A stretch of 30,293 nt of DNA from CAZSLC01 sp964607675. GTDB lineage: Bacteria > Bacteroidota > Bacteroidia > Bacteroidales > UBA932. The stretch is taken from assembly GCA_964607675.1 (NCBI GenBank), contig CAZSLC010000021.1:1-30293 (forward strand). Reading direction: 5' to 3'. A model generated the notes under the pieces. It did not search any database. It was not told the DNA's origin and saw only the letters and a list, made by a program, of their open reading frames with translations. Of this stretch, positions 1 to 7,875 are shown one piece after another. Both the position numbers and the translations under genes were made by a program. Each line of letters begins with the position of its first letter. The stretch's first letter is position 1.

Positions 1-180
1 TTCTCCTAAGGCCTTTGCGCCAGTTAAAGCCTCTTCGAAAGACTTAAGGGCTGCTTTTTTATCGCTATTTAGAAGGGTGGCACCCTGATTGAATAAATTG
101 GTAACACTCTCTAAATCTTGCCCAAATGCAAATGAGAAGATGAAAAGTGATAAGATGGTTGCTAAAATTGTTTTTTTCAT
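1..180 (-). CDS. Secreted TPR-like protein, 5' part only
   Basis: The frame is open from an ATG at 180 to the window edge, giving 60 codons with no stop, so the C-terminus lies outside. The first ~21 residues form a signal peptide (MKKTILATILSLFIFSFAFG, then Q). The mature start (NLFNQGATLLNSDKKAAL, then SFEEAL) has the alternating small/large pattern of a tetratricopeptide repeat helix pair, as in periplasmic TPR proteins of Bacteroidota. The exact function cannot be told from this fragment. A well-formed divergent promoter lies just upstream (222-252). Confidence 0.7.
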   Translation of the reverse strand, partial: MKKTILATILSLFIFSFAFGQDLESVTNLFNQGATLLNSDKKAALKSFEEALTGAKALGE

Positions 181-221
181 TTTTTATATAATTTAGTAAG
201 TATTTCAATTACTGATCGGTG

Positions 222-252
222 CAAAATTAAAAAAAATGTGATATAGAAACAA
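222..252 (-). promoter_or_regulatory. Bacteroidota promoter for the partial TPR gene
   Basis: Read on the minus strand, TAATTTTG (229-222) matches the -7 element TAnnTTTG, and TTG (252-250) sits exactly 20 nt upstream as the -33 element. The expected transcription start is near 218, giving a leader of about 38 nt to the ATG at 180. Confidence 0.6.
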
Positions 253-271
253 TTATCTTAACCAATATTCT

Positions 272-279
272 TACTTTTG
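272..279 (+). promoter_or_regulatory. -7 element for the M16-like gene
   Basis: TACTTTTG matches TAnnTTTG. Transcription would start near 283, just inside the possible GTG start at 282, which argues that translation begins at the ATG at 306. No clear TTG is seen at -33. Confidence 0.5.
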
Positions 280-305
280 TAGTGAAAAAAAAAGTTTTTA
301 TTATT

Positions 306-3089
306 ATGAGAAAGAGAATTGTAATTTCATTTTTGGTATTGGTTCTCCCTTTATTTTTATTTTCACAAGATATCCAGATGTTGAAAAAAGATCCGAGGAT
401 ATTGAATGGAAAAATGGCTAATGGTCTTTCATATTATATTGTTAAAAATGATGTAAAAAAAGGCTATGCCGATTTTTACCTTATCCAGAAGGGAGGGGAT
501 GCGCAGGAGAATGACCAACAGAGGGGAATAACATCATTGATCAACGATATGAGTATGAGAGGAACGAGGAATTTCCCACAACATTCAATAATTGATTTCT
601 TAAATGACTTAGGAATTGATCATAATAAAGATCTTGAAATATCGACTTTACATGATAGATCTTGTTATCGCCTATCCAATATACCATTGGGTAATGGTAA
701 TGCTGTTACTGACTCCATGTTATTGGTTTTATTCAACTGGGCTTGTTCAATCAATTTTGATGAAGAAGATATTAACCTTGAAAGAGTTGTATCATCAAAT
801 CAGCTATTATTGAAAAACACCATCCACAGTCGTTACACTGATAATGTGATGAGTTGTCTATTGACTGGAAATAATATGTCCCCCACCTTTTATAATGATG
901 TTATGCGCAAGGAAGAAAACTTTACATCTAAGGAGTTAAGGAAGTATTATTATGATTGGTTCCGTTCAGATTTACAAGCTGTTGTCATTGTGGGAGATGT
1001 TGATCTCGCCTCTGTTGAATTTCAGATTAAATCTCTGTTTCAGGCTACACCTCGTAATTTGAATCCAATTCCATTGCGAAAGACATTTCTTAAAAATGAA
1101 AATAAATTGCAAGTTATAGATATTGAAGATAAAGAAGCAGATGGAGTTAGTATCTCAATCGCCTATAAAACTCCATTATTACCTAATAAATACAGGGCAA
1201 CTGCAATACCATTTGTAGCAGACTATATGAATGATATGATGTCATTTTTGTTAAATGACAGAATCACTCTTGCATCCCAAGAGTGGAATATACCCATTAG
1301 CGATAAAAGTATCAAGTTTGGAGATTTTTTTGAGTTTGATGATTACAATTCACTTAATATTTCATTCACTACTATCCCTGAGTCAATAGAGGAGTTAATA
1401 TTTCTAACGGCATCTCAAATAGGAAGAGTTATGAAAGATGGCTTTACAGCAGAAGAATTTGCGAGAGCGCACAATAGGTATTATTCTCAAATTTTATATA
1501 AATATAATTGGAGATCTTTAATCCCAAATTCCGAATACGCAGAGAGAGTCTTCAATAATTTCTTTCATGATGGGAGTCTTGCCAGCATTGAACTACATAA
1601 AGAATATTTAGATAATGCCGATTTTCATATTAAACAAGATCAATTGAATACATATGCAAAAGCGTTTTTTAAAGATGGCCGTGATTGCGTGATATCCATT
1701 CTCTCTCCAGAGGAGACAAATATTGACAAGAAACAGATTGAAAATAAATATCTTGACGGATTAAAAGAGGAACTTGCTCAATTTGAGGATGTCCCAACAT
1801 ATACTTCTCCACTTATTTCTTCATTGCAGATGGGAAGTATTGTATCTGAAATCAAAGAGCCGATAAGTCAATCTCTTCAATGGACGCTATCCAATGGGGC
1901 AGTCATCGTAGTTAAACAGACAAAAAGTGAACCTGAAAAATTTTATTTTAATGCAATTTCTAAAGGGGGAGTCTCTTTGTACAAGGGATCTATCCCTATG
2001 ATGTCGTCAATTATCAACGATGTGGCGGCACTACAACATCTAGGGGAAAATAGTCATACGTCACTTGAAAGATACAAACTTGAAAAGGGAATGTCGTTGG
2101 ATAAGGTTATCTCTATGTCCCAAAGTCAATTGAAAGGAAAAGCCTATACTAAAGATTTGAATTCACTAATGGAGATTGTCAATCTTCATTTCACTAATGC
2201 TTCTATTGATGAAAAGGGATTTAATAAGTGGTTGAGCAACAAATTGATTATAGATAAATATTCTAACAATAATGTTGAAAAATATTTCAGAGACACCATA
2301 GAAAATATTATTTATCAGCAAAGTAATCTTATTAATGCTCCAAAGGATATTTATATATCTTCTAAAGAAGTTGGGAATTTTATCAATCACCTATTCTCTA
2401 ATGCTGCAAACTACACATTCATTATAGTAGGAGATGTTAACATTGATCTTCTCAAAGAAGCAGTGTTAAAACATATTGCTACCATCCCTGGCAATCCCAA
2501 TGTTAGAGAAAATTGGAGATCCCTCCCTTTTTATCTCAATAAATACGATAAATCACTTTCAGTTCATAAAGAGATGCAACTTAAAAAAGAGTATTGTGCA
2601 TTGACATTGTCATCCCCAATTTCATACAATTTGTCTGATATATTATTGAATACGATTGTATGCAAATTGATAGAGAATAGGATTCAGAGGGTAGGAGTCA
2701 ATATTGGAATCAATATCGCAGTGGAGTCGAGTTATATTACTTATCCTGAGGAGTATTCAACTATTCAATTAACATTTGTTGCAAAAGATTCATCAATCAA
2801 TTATATCACTCATATCAATAATGCGATTTCGGATTTGTCAAAAAATGGAGTAAGTGAGGATGAGATAAATGTGGTGAAGAAAAGATTAGAAAAACAATAC
2901 TTTTCAGATATAAAAAATGAGAACAAATATTGGAGTGATATTATCATCAATAGATTTGTGCATGGTAAAGACTTCAATTCTAAAAGATTAGATTATATAT
3001 TAAATAATTCTGATTATAGTATTAATAATGCACTCAAATCGTTTTTAGATAGTAGTGTCAAAACAGAATTTATTGTAGATGGAAAATAA
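306..3089 (+). CDS. M16-like secreted protein with a lost zinc site (probable pseudopeptidase)
   Basis: This is a 927-residue protein with a signal peptide (residues 1-20, ending LFLFSQ) and the two-half layout of large M16 (PqqL/insulinase-like) peptidases. The first half carries the recognisable family block RGITSLINDMSMRGTRNFP (residues 73-91), and the second half starts near LSNGAVIVV (about residue 540). In active members that block holds HxxEH; here the same five positions read S77-L-I-N80-D81. The third zinc ligand, the Glu of the ERxVxxE helix, is N165 in ERVVSSNQ. All four active-site residues are therefore replaced while the surrounding fold is kept, as in non-catalytic M16 subunits. 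An in-frame GTG at 282 would add eight residues, but the promoter at 272-279 favours 306. It overlaps the next gene by 11 nt, suggesting coupling. The partner or substrate is unknown. Confidence 0.85.
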   Translation: MRKRIVISFLVLVLPLFLFSQDIQMLKKDPRILNGKMANGLSYYIVKNDVKKGYADFYLIQKGGDAQENDQQRGITSLINDMSMRGTRNFPQHSIIDFLNDLGIDHNKDLEISTLHDRSCYRLSNIPLGNGNAVTDSMLLVLFNWACSINFDEEDINLERVVSSNQLLLKNTIHSRYTDNVMSCLLTGNNMSPTFYNDVMRKEENFTSKELRKYYYDWFRSDLQAVVIVGDVDLASVEFQIKSLFQATPRNLNPIPLRKTFLKNENKLQVIDIEDKEADGVSISIAYKTPLLPNKYRATAIPFVADYMNDMMSFLLNDRITLASQEWNIPISDKSIKFGDFFEFDDYNSLNISFTTIPESIEELIFLTASQIGRVMKDGFTAEEFARAHNRYYSQILYKYNWRSLIPNSEYAERVFNNFFHDGSLASIELHKEYLDNADFHIKQDQLNTYAKAFFKDGRDCVISILSPEETNIDKKQIENKYLDGLKEELAQFEDVPTYTSPLISSLQMGSIVSEIKEPISQSLQWTLSNGAVIVVKQTKSEPEKFYFNAISKGGVSLYKGSIPMMSSIINDVAALQHLGENSHTSLERYKLEKGMSLDKVISMSQSQLKGKAYTKDLNSLMEIVNLHFTNASIDEKGFNKWLSNKLIIDKYSNNNVEKYFRDTIENIIYQQSNLINAPKDIYISSKEVGNFINHLFSNAANYTFIIVGDVNIDLLKEAVLKHIATIPGNPNVRENWRSLPFYLNKYDKSLSVHKEMQLKKEYCALTLSSPISYNLSDILLNTIVCKLIENRIQRVGVNIGINIAVESSYITYPEEYSTIQLTFVAKDSSINYITHINNAISDLSKNGVSEDEINVVKKRLEKQYFSDIKNENKYWSDIIINRFVHGKDFNSKRLDYILNNSDYSINNALKSFLDSSVKTEFIVDGK

Positions 3090-3684
3090 TAATTATCCAA
3101 GTATCATTCAAATAGATGATATTCTTGTCAGCTCTGATATCCTTACTGAATTTTTTGAGTGTGACTATGAAAAGTGCAAGGGGGGGTGTTGTGTTGTTGG
3201 GGATAGTGGGGCCCCATTAGAAGAGTGTGAATGTGAAGCAATAGAGAACGAATACAATAAATTTTCGCTACTTATGACACAACAACAGAGAGATATAGTG
3301 GCAAAAGATGGTTTCTTCGTAGTGGATGTTGATGGAGACATTGTAACCCCTTTGGTAAACAATAGCGAAGAGTGCGTTTATTCCCTTTTTGATGAGAATC
3401 ACAATTGTTTTTGCTCAATAGAGAGAAGTTACTTTAATGGTTGTACACAATTTAGAAAGCCAATCTCTTGTTGGATTTATCCTATTAGAATGACTAAACT
3501 CTCAAGCGGTTTGACAGCATTGAATTTACATAGATGGCATCTTTGTAAAGATGCTTTTGCAAGAGGGAAAAGAGACAAAGTATATGTATATCAGTTCCTT
3601 AAAGAACCAATTATAAAATATTTTGGAAAGGAGTTCTATGAAGCACTTGATGTAGCTTCAATAAGTTTGAGAGCCTCATCATAG
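3079..3684 (+). CDS. DUF3109 family Cys-rich protein
   Basis: This 201-residue protein matches the Bacteroidota DUF3109 family, related to YkgJ-type putative Fe/Zn cluster proteins. The Cys set is visible: C28, C33, C37-C38 (CxxxxCxxxCC), C110, C112, C122, C131 in KPISCWIYPIR, and C156 in HRWHLC. The motifs GDxGAP (41-46) and KPISCxxYPIR are family hallmarks as I know them. Its biochemical role is not established. The ATG lies inside the last codons of the M16-like gene (11-nt overlap), so the two are probably translated together. Its 3' end runs 49 nt into the convergent DUF2007 gene. Confidence 0.85.
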   Translation: MENNNYPSIIQIDDILVSSDILTEFFECDYEKCKGGCCVVGDSGAPLEECECEAIENEYNKFSLLMTQQQRDIVAKDGFFVVDVDGDIVTPLVNNSEECVYSLFDENHNCFCSIERSYFNGCTQFRKPISCWIYPIRMTKLSSGLTALNLHRWHLCKDAFARGKRDKVYVYQFLKEPIIKYFGKEFYEALDVASISLRASS

Positions 3685-3851
3685 TTGCTATCATCGACAA
3701 CAAGTTCGATAGAGAGTAGATCCTCATTTATTGCACCAGTAATAATTCCTACATTTTCATTTAGAACGAAGGCATCTATTCCAGCTTCGCTCAGCATCCC
3801 CTTTACGACATTTGCAGAGAAGGAGTTAGTATATTTTCCAACGACTTTCAT
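3636..3851 (-). CDS. DUF2007-domain protein
   Basis: This 71-residue protein starts VGKYTNSFSANVVKGMLSEA and contains GIDAFVLNEN and IELVVDDSNYDEALKLI. That is the pattern of DUF2007, a small ferredoxin-like alpha/beta domain annotated as a putative signal-transducing protein; no reaction is known. Its start codon shares one base with the stop of the upstream membrane-protein gene (TAATG on the minus strand), which suggests translational coupling. Its last 49 nt lie on the opposite strand of the DUF3109 gene. Confidence 0.8.
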   Translation of the reverse strand: MKVVGKYTNSFSANVVKGMLSEAGIDAFVLNENVGIITGAINEDLLSIELVVDDSNYDEALKLIEATSSAS

Positions 3852-4360
3852 TATTGAGCATCATTTTGATTTTCTTCATTCTCTTCATCTACTTTTCTGA
3901 TTGCAAATTCAATTCTGCTTACAAGTCTGTAAACATCTTTACGAAAACCAGATAGATATATTGGAGACTCACCTTTTGTCATGATTATATCACCTTCGTA
4001 CATCCTCATAAACCTTGTCAAGGCTTTTTTAGGTCTAAAAGTGATGGATTCACCCTCTTCGAGGTAAATATAATATCCAGACTCGGTTAAGATATTTATA
4101 ATAATATCTCTTCTACCATCAAATGTTCCATTGAGAAATGTTTCCTTTTTAACAAATCCCACAGAAGGATAGACGGCGGCAACAGCGGCGAAAAATACTA
4201 TGATTTTCCAAAGAGAACCTGCTTTAAATAACCCCTTTTGAGGGTCAAATACTTCTGTCAACTGAACCCCATCAGTAGTTAAAACGAGGATAACTATGCA
4301 AATAAAGAAGATAATTGCAAACCAAATAAAGTATTTTATAGAGCGAATTAAATATTTCAT
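3851..4360 (-). CDS. Small two-helix membrane protein, function unknown
   Basis: This 169-residue protein has hydrophobic segments at about residues 9-28 (YFIWFAIIFFICIVILVLTT) and 50-67 (SLWKIIVFFAAVAAVYPSVG). A cytoplasmic-looking domain of about 90 residues follows, with an acidic tail (DEENEENQND). I do not recognise a named domain. It sits directly upstream of DUF2007 with a 1-nt stop/start overlap, so the two probably work together. A divergent promoter region separates it from the coiled-coil gene at 4433. Confidence 0.75.
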   Translation of the reverse strand: MKYLIRSIKYFIWFAIIFFICIVILVLTTDGVQLTEVFDPQKGLFKAGSLWKIIVFFAAVAAVYPSVGFVKKETFLNGTFDGRRDIIINILTESGYYIYLEEGESITFRPKKALTRFMRMYEGDIIMTKGESPIYLSGFRKDVYRLVSRIEFAIRKVDEENEENQNDAQ

Positions 4361-4383
4361 AATCTTTTTTTTAAATTATTGTG

Positions 4384-4411
4384 TTGCAAATATAGTTATT
4401 TGCTACTTTTG
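4384..4411 (+). promoter_or_regulatory. Promoter for the coiled-coil protein/hemW pair
   Basis: TACTTTTG (4404-4411) matches the -7 consensus, and TTG (4384-4386) is a possible -33 element at 17-nt spacing, a little short of the usual 19-21. The start would be near 4415, 18 nt before the ATG at 4433. Confidence 0.5.
4387..4394 (-). promoter_or_regulatory. -7 element for the membrane protein/DUF2007 pair
   Basis: On the minus strand this reads TATATTTG, matching TAnnTTTG. The expected start is near 4383, about 22 nt before the ATG at 4360. It lies next to the -33 TTG of the opposite promoter. Confidence 0.5.
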
Positions 4412-4432
4412 TACTCTAATTTATTAATAATT

Positions 4433-5305
4433 ATGGAAGAAAATAGTAAAAATCCCTTAAAGATAGCTGTCATAACTCTTTCAGTTGTTGCGGTTATTCT
4501 TATTGCTGTCCTTATTTATGTTTTTATAGACAAAGGGGCTTTGATCGATGATTTGACAATAGAAAAAGATCAGTTGACGGAGCAGATGGTTCAACTTCAA
4601 TCAGATTATTCTGTTCTATCTTCATCAAATGATAGTTTAAATGTCCAACTTGATCGTGAACGTGAGAAAGTTGAACAACTAATAGAGAGAGTTAAAAAAA
4701 CAGATGCTACAAACAGATCAAAAATGCGCCAGTATGAGAAAGAATTAGGCACACTGCGCTCTATTATGAAACACTATATTGTCCAAATCGATTCACTTAA
4801 CACCTTGAACACCGCATTGAGAAAAGATGCTGCTCTTGCAAGGGAACAAGCTGAAAAGTCACAAGCACAATTTAACGAATTGAGCAAAACGACAGATGAA
4901 TATGCCAAAAAGATTGAGCAAGGGTCCGTTGTTAAGGGTAGGGCAATTTCATTAGTTGCTATTAATGGTTCCAACAAAGTCACATCGAGGAGCAGCAGAG
5001 TTGTCAAACTAAAGACCTGCCTTAACCTTGTTGAGAATACAATTGCTCCTAAAGGACCAATGATGGTTTATATCAGAGTGACAGGACCTGACGATATTAT
5101 TATGACAGGAGATCAACAACAAGTCTTTGAAATGAATGGTGAAAAAATGATCTACTCTGATAGTAGAGAGGTTGATTATCAAGGGGCTGAAGTAGAAGTG
5201 TGTGTCTATTTCCAAAGTGGACAACCTTTTGTGAAAGGAGTTTATAAAGTTGATGCTTATACAAAAGATGGTTTGTTAGGGTCAACAGATCTATTGTTGA
5301 AATAA
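4433..5305 (+). CDS. Membrane-anchored coiled-coil protein
   Basis: This 290-residue protein has a short N-tail, a single transmembrane helix at about residues 10-32 (IAVITLSVVAVILIAVLIYV), a long heptad-rich coiled coil at about 35-165, and a C-terminal beta-rich domain of about 120 residues (from GSVVKGRAISL to the end). Similar proteins are common in Bacteroidales and often carry SMC-like labels because of the coil; nothing here supports a role in chromosome segregation. The ATG at 4433 is chosen because it lies 18 nt after the predicted transcription start. A longer frame from a TTG at 4379 would begin upstream of the promoter. hemW follows after one base. Confidence 0.8.
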   Translation: MEENSKNPLKIAVITLSVVAVILIAVLIYVFIDKGALIDDLTIEKDQLTEQMVQLQSDYSVLSSSNDSLNVQLDREREKVEQLIERVKKTDATNRSKMRQYEKELGTLRSIMKHYIVQIDSLNTLNTALRKDAALAREQAEKSQAQFNELSKTTDEYAKKIEQGSVVKGRAISLVAINGSNKVTSRSSRVVKLKTCLNLVENTIAPKGPMMVYIRVTGPDDIIMTGDQQQVFEMNGEKMIYSDSREVDYQGAEVEVCVYFQSGQPFVKGVYKVDAYTKDGLLGSTDLLLK

Positions 5306-5306
5306 C

Positions 5307-6401
5307 TTGGCAGGGATATATCTCCATATACCATTTTGTTCCACTTTTTGTATCTATTGTGGTTTCTATTCAGTTACTAAAAGGGAACTAATCAATAATT
5401 ATCTTGGAGCTCTATATGAGGAGATAAGGTTTAAAAAAGACTTTTTTAAAAGTATAGGCGTAACACCAACTACATTATATATAGGAGGTGGTACGCCTTC
5501 CCTTTTATCCATAGAGCAACTATCAGGGCTAATTTTCTCGATAAAAAAACAGTTTGAGATTAACTCCTTTGAAGAGTTTACCATAGAGCTTAATCCTGAT
5601 GATGTTTCTTCGCAATATGCTGAGAAATTGCATGAGATAGGTATAACCAGAGTGAGCATGGGCATTCAGTCTTTTAACAACGGGCACCTTAAATGGATGA
5701 ATCGAAGGCATACGGCGGAACAAGCGGAAGAGAGCTTCTATTCATTGAGGAGGGCTGGTTTTAATAATATATCACTTGATCTGATTTTTGGTTATCAATC
5801 TTTGAGCACTGATGAGTGGGTTAACGATATCAAGAAAATAATAGAACTTCATCCAGAACATATATCCTCTTACCAAATGAGTATAGATGAAAATAGTGCA
5901 CTATATAAACAATACCTGAGAGGAAAATATATAGAACCCAATTCTGAACAATGTGCACAGCAGTACACCTTACTCCAGAACCACTTATCAAAAGGGGGAT
6001 ATATTCAATATGAAATCTCAAACTTTTCCCTCGAAGGATTTGCCTCAAAGCACAACTCCTCGTATTGGGAGAGGGAACCATACCTTGGATTAGGAGCCTC
6101 TGCCCATTCATTTATCAACAATAGAAGAAGTTGGAATGTTTCCGATGTAGAGAAATATATTGATTCAGGATATTTGCAACCAGATGGGGAAGAATACCTC
6201 ACACAAGATGAGATCGATGAAGAGATAATAATGTTGGGGCTTCGTAAGTGCAGTGGGATAGAGATTGATAAATTTCCATCAATTGAAAGGGCAAAGAGAC
6301 TAATAGAAGAGGGATTATTGGAAAATAAAAAAGGGAGGATTTGCATCCCCCCCGATAAATTATTTATTTCAGACTACATTATCCCATTGGCTTTTAAGTA
6401 A
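5307..6401 (+). CDS. hemW: HemW-like radical SAM protein (heme chaperone; formerly coproporphyrinogen III oxidase-like)
   Basis: This 364-residue protein opens MAGIYLHIPFC and carries the radical SAM Cys triad C11-x3-C15-x2-C18, the SAM-binding GGGTPS, the ELNPDD strand, GIQSFNNGHLKWMNRRH and the HemW-type SxYQMSIDENSALYKQ. HemW binds heme and SAM and is thought to hand heme to haemoproteins; it is not the true HemN. The start is a TTG at 5307, one base after the previous stop, and it gives the conserved MAGIYxHIPFC N-terminus. The 3' end overlaps the convergent sdhC by 28 nt, placing a heme chaperone next to a heme-binding subunit. Confidence 0.9.
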   Translation: MAGIYLHIPFCSTFCIYCGFYSVTKRELINNYLGALYEEIRFKKDFFKSIGVTPTTLYIGGGTPSLLSIEQLSGLIFSIKKQFEINSFEEFTIELNPDDVSSQYAEKLHEIGITRVSMGIQSFNNGHLKWMNRRHTAEQAEESFYSLRRAGFNNISLDLIFGYQSLSTDEWVNDIKKIIELHPEHISSYQMSIDENSALYKQYLRGKYIEPNSEQCAQQYTLLQNHLSKGGYIQYEISNFSLEGFASKHNSSYWEREPYLGLGASAHSFINNRRSWNVSDVEKYIDSGYLQPDGEEYLTQDEIDEEIIMLGLRKCSGIEIDKFPSIERAKRLIEEGLLENKKGRICIPPDKLFISDYIIPLAFK

Positions 6402-7045
6402 GCAGCAACTGCAACTACGACAAATCCTAAACAGATAATAGTAGCGAAAATGCATCCTATCACTTTCCATCTTTTAATCCAAATATCATTATTGAATCCA
6501 ATAGTCTGAAAAGCACTCCAAAATCCATGAGTTAAGTGGAACCAAAGAGCCACGAACCATACAATGTATAGGGCAGTTACCCACCAAGTTCCAAAAGTAT
6601 TTGCCATCAACATATTAGGATCGGCCAGTTGATCGTGAGGAACTCCTTGAAATTGTAGTAATTGCATTTCAGCCCAAAAATGGGTTAGGTGGAATGCAAG
6701 AACACCAAGAACAATAATTCCAAGTACAAGCATATTCTTTGATGCCCAAGAAGCTGCTGCCCCTTTATTTGCAACCGCATATCTTTCTCTCCCACGAGCC
6801 TTCAAATTAGTAATTGAGAGGTAAAAAGCGTAGATGATGTGGATGATAAATCCGGCAGCCAAAATAGGTACCATTACAGTTACAAAAGGTAGAGCCATAA
6901 AATCGCAACCAGCTTTGAATGCCTCTTCGCTAATAAGGGATAGTGAATTGATAGTGAGGTGCAAGAGGAGGAAGATTATTAAAAATAACCCAGTAATACT
7001 CATTATTAACTTTTTCCCAATTGAAGATGTGAAAATATTTGCCAT
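6374..7045 (-). CDS. sdhC: Succinate dehydrogenase/fumarate reductase cytochrome b subunit
   Basis: This 223-residue integral membrane protein starts MANIFTSSIGKKLIMSITGL and has about five hydrophobic helices, as in the Bacteroidota diheme (type B-like) SdhC. Candidate heme ligands are the His in LLLHLTINSL, the His of FIIHIIYAF, HLTHFWAEM and HLTHGFWSAF. It anchors the SdhA/SdhB dimer and passes electrons between menaquinone and succinate/fumarate. The ATG at 7045 is preferred over one at 7099 because the predicted promoter (7070-7077) lies between them and the conserved N-terminus begins there. In Bacteroides-type genomes sdhA and sdhB normally follow directly; here the next gene is hemW on the other strand, so this copy stands alone. 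Confidence 0.9.
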   Translation of the reverse strand: MANIFTSSIGKKLIMSITGLFLIIFLLLHLTINSLSLISEEAFKAGCDFMALPFVTVMVPILAAGFIIHIIYAFYLSITNLKARGRERYAVANKGAAASWASKNMLVLGIIVLGVLAFHLTHFWAEMQLLQFQGVPHDQLADPNMLMANTFGTWWVTALYIVWFVALWFHLTHGFWSAFQTIGFNNDIWIKRWKVIGCIFATIICLGFVVVAVAAYLKANGIM

Positions 7046-7069
7046 TATCCTATTATTTAAATTACGGCG

Positions 7070-7077
7070 CAAAGATA
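7070..7077 (-). promoter_or_regulatory. -7 element for sdhC
   Basis: On the minus strand this reads TATCTTTG, matching TAnnTTTG. The start would fall near 7066, about 20 nt before the ATG at 7045. Confidence 0.5.
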
Positions 7078-7086
7078 TATCCTTGC

Positions 7087-7117
7087 TTGGTATTTTCATA
7101 ATCTTTGGTTACTTTTG
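7087..7117 (+). promoter_or_regulatory. Promoter for pyrH-frr
   Basis: TTG (7087-7089), a 20-nt spacer, and TACTTTTG (7110-7117) form a textbook Bacteroidota -33/-7 pair. The expected start near 7121 leaves a 20-nt leader to the ATG at 7141. This also shows that the longer TTG-started frame from 7105 is wrong. Confidence 0.65.
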
Positions 7118-7140
7118 TTATCAACTTATATGATAAACTG

Positions 7141-7851
7141 ATGAAGTACAATAGAATTCTTTTAAAACTAAGTGGTGAAAGTTTAGGTGGAAAGGTGGGA
7201 AAAGGGATTGATGAAATGGTTATGTCTCAGTATGCCCAGGAGATTGCCTCTTTGTCAAAACGAGGATTGCAGGTGGCAATTGTTATAGGAGGTGGAAATA
7301 TCTTCAGAGGACTTTCTGGGGTTGGAAAAGGGTTTGATAGGGTAAAAGGAGACCAAATGGGTATGTTAGCTACCGTGATTAACAGTATCGGCCTCTCAAT
7401 GGCAATCAAATCTGCAGGGGCAGATGCATTGGTATATACCTCTACCCCGATGAACCCGATAGCAGAGTATTATGTTAGAGACAATGCCTTACAATTTATG
7501 GAAAATGGGGGAGTTGCAATAATTGCGGGAGGAACAGGCAATCCGTTTTTCACAACAGACTCGGCATCTGCATTAAGAGCCTGCGAATTAGGTGTGTCAG
7601 TCCTTCTTAAAGGGACAAGAGTAGATGGTGTCTATGATAAAGATCCTGAAAAATATTCAGATGCGATTAAATATGAGAGTATATCTTTTGAAGAGGCTAT
7701 TAGAGATAACTTAAAAATCATGGATTCAACGGCATTTGCCCTATGCAAAGACAATAATATACCTATAATCGTTTTCGATGTGAATGAGAAAGGAAATCTC
7801 ACAAAACTTGTAAATGGAGAAAATATAGGAACATTGGTTTCGAATAAATGA
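7141..7851 (+). CDS. pyrH: UMP kinase
   Basis: This 236-residue amino-acid-kinase-fold protein phosphorylates UMP to UDP with ATP in pyrimidine nucleotide synthesis. Family motifs are all present: LKLSGESLGG near the N-terminus, VIGGGNIFRG, MGMLATVINS, TGNPFFTTDSASALRA, and the C-terminal IMDSTAFALCKDNNIPIIVF. Length is normal for bacterial UMP kinases. frr follows after 24 nt, a common bacterial gene pair. Confidence 0.97.
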   Translation: MKYNRILLKLSGESLGGKVGKGIDEMVMSQYAQEIASLSKRGLQVAIVIGGGNIFRGLSGVGKGFDRVKGDQMGMLATVINSIGLSMAIKSAGADALVYTSTPMNPIAEYYVRDNALQFMENGGVAIIAGGTGNPFFTTDSASALRACELGVSVLLKGTRVDGVYDKDPEKYSDAIKYESISFEEAIRDNLKIMDSTAFALCKDNNIPIIVFDVNEKGNLTKLVNGENIGTLVSNK

Positions 7852-7875
7852 TAAAATAAAAAATACAATACTATT

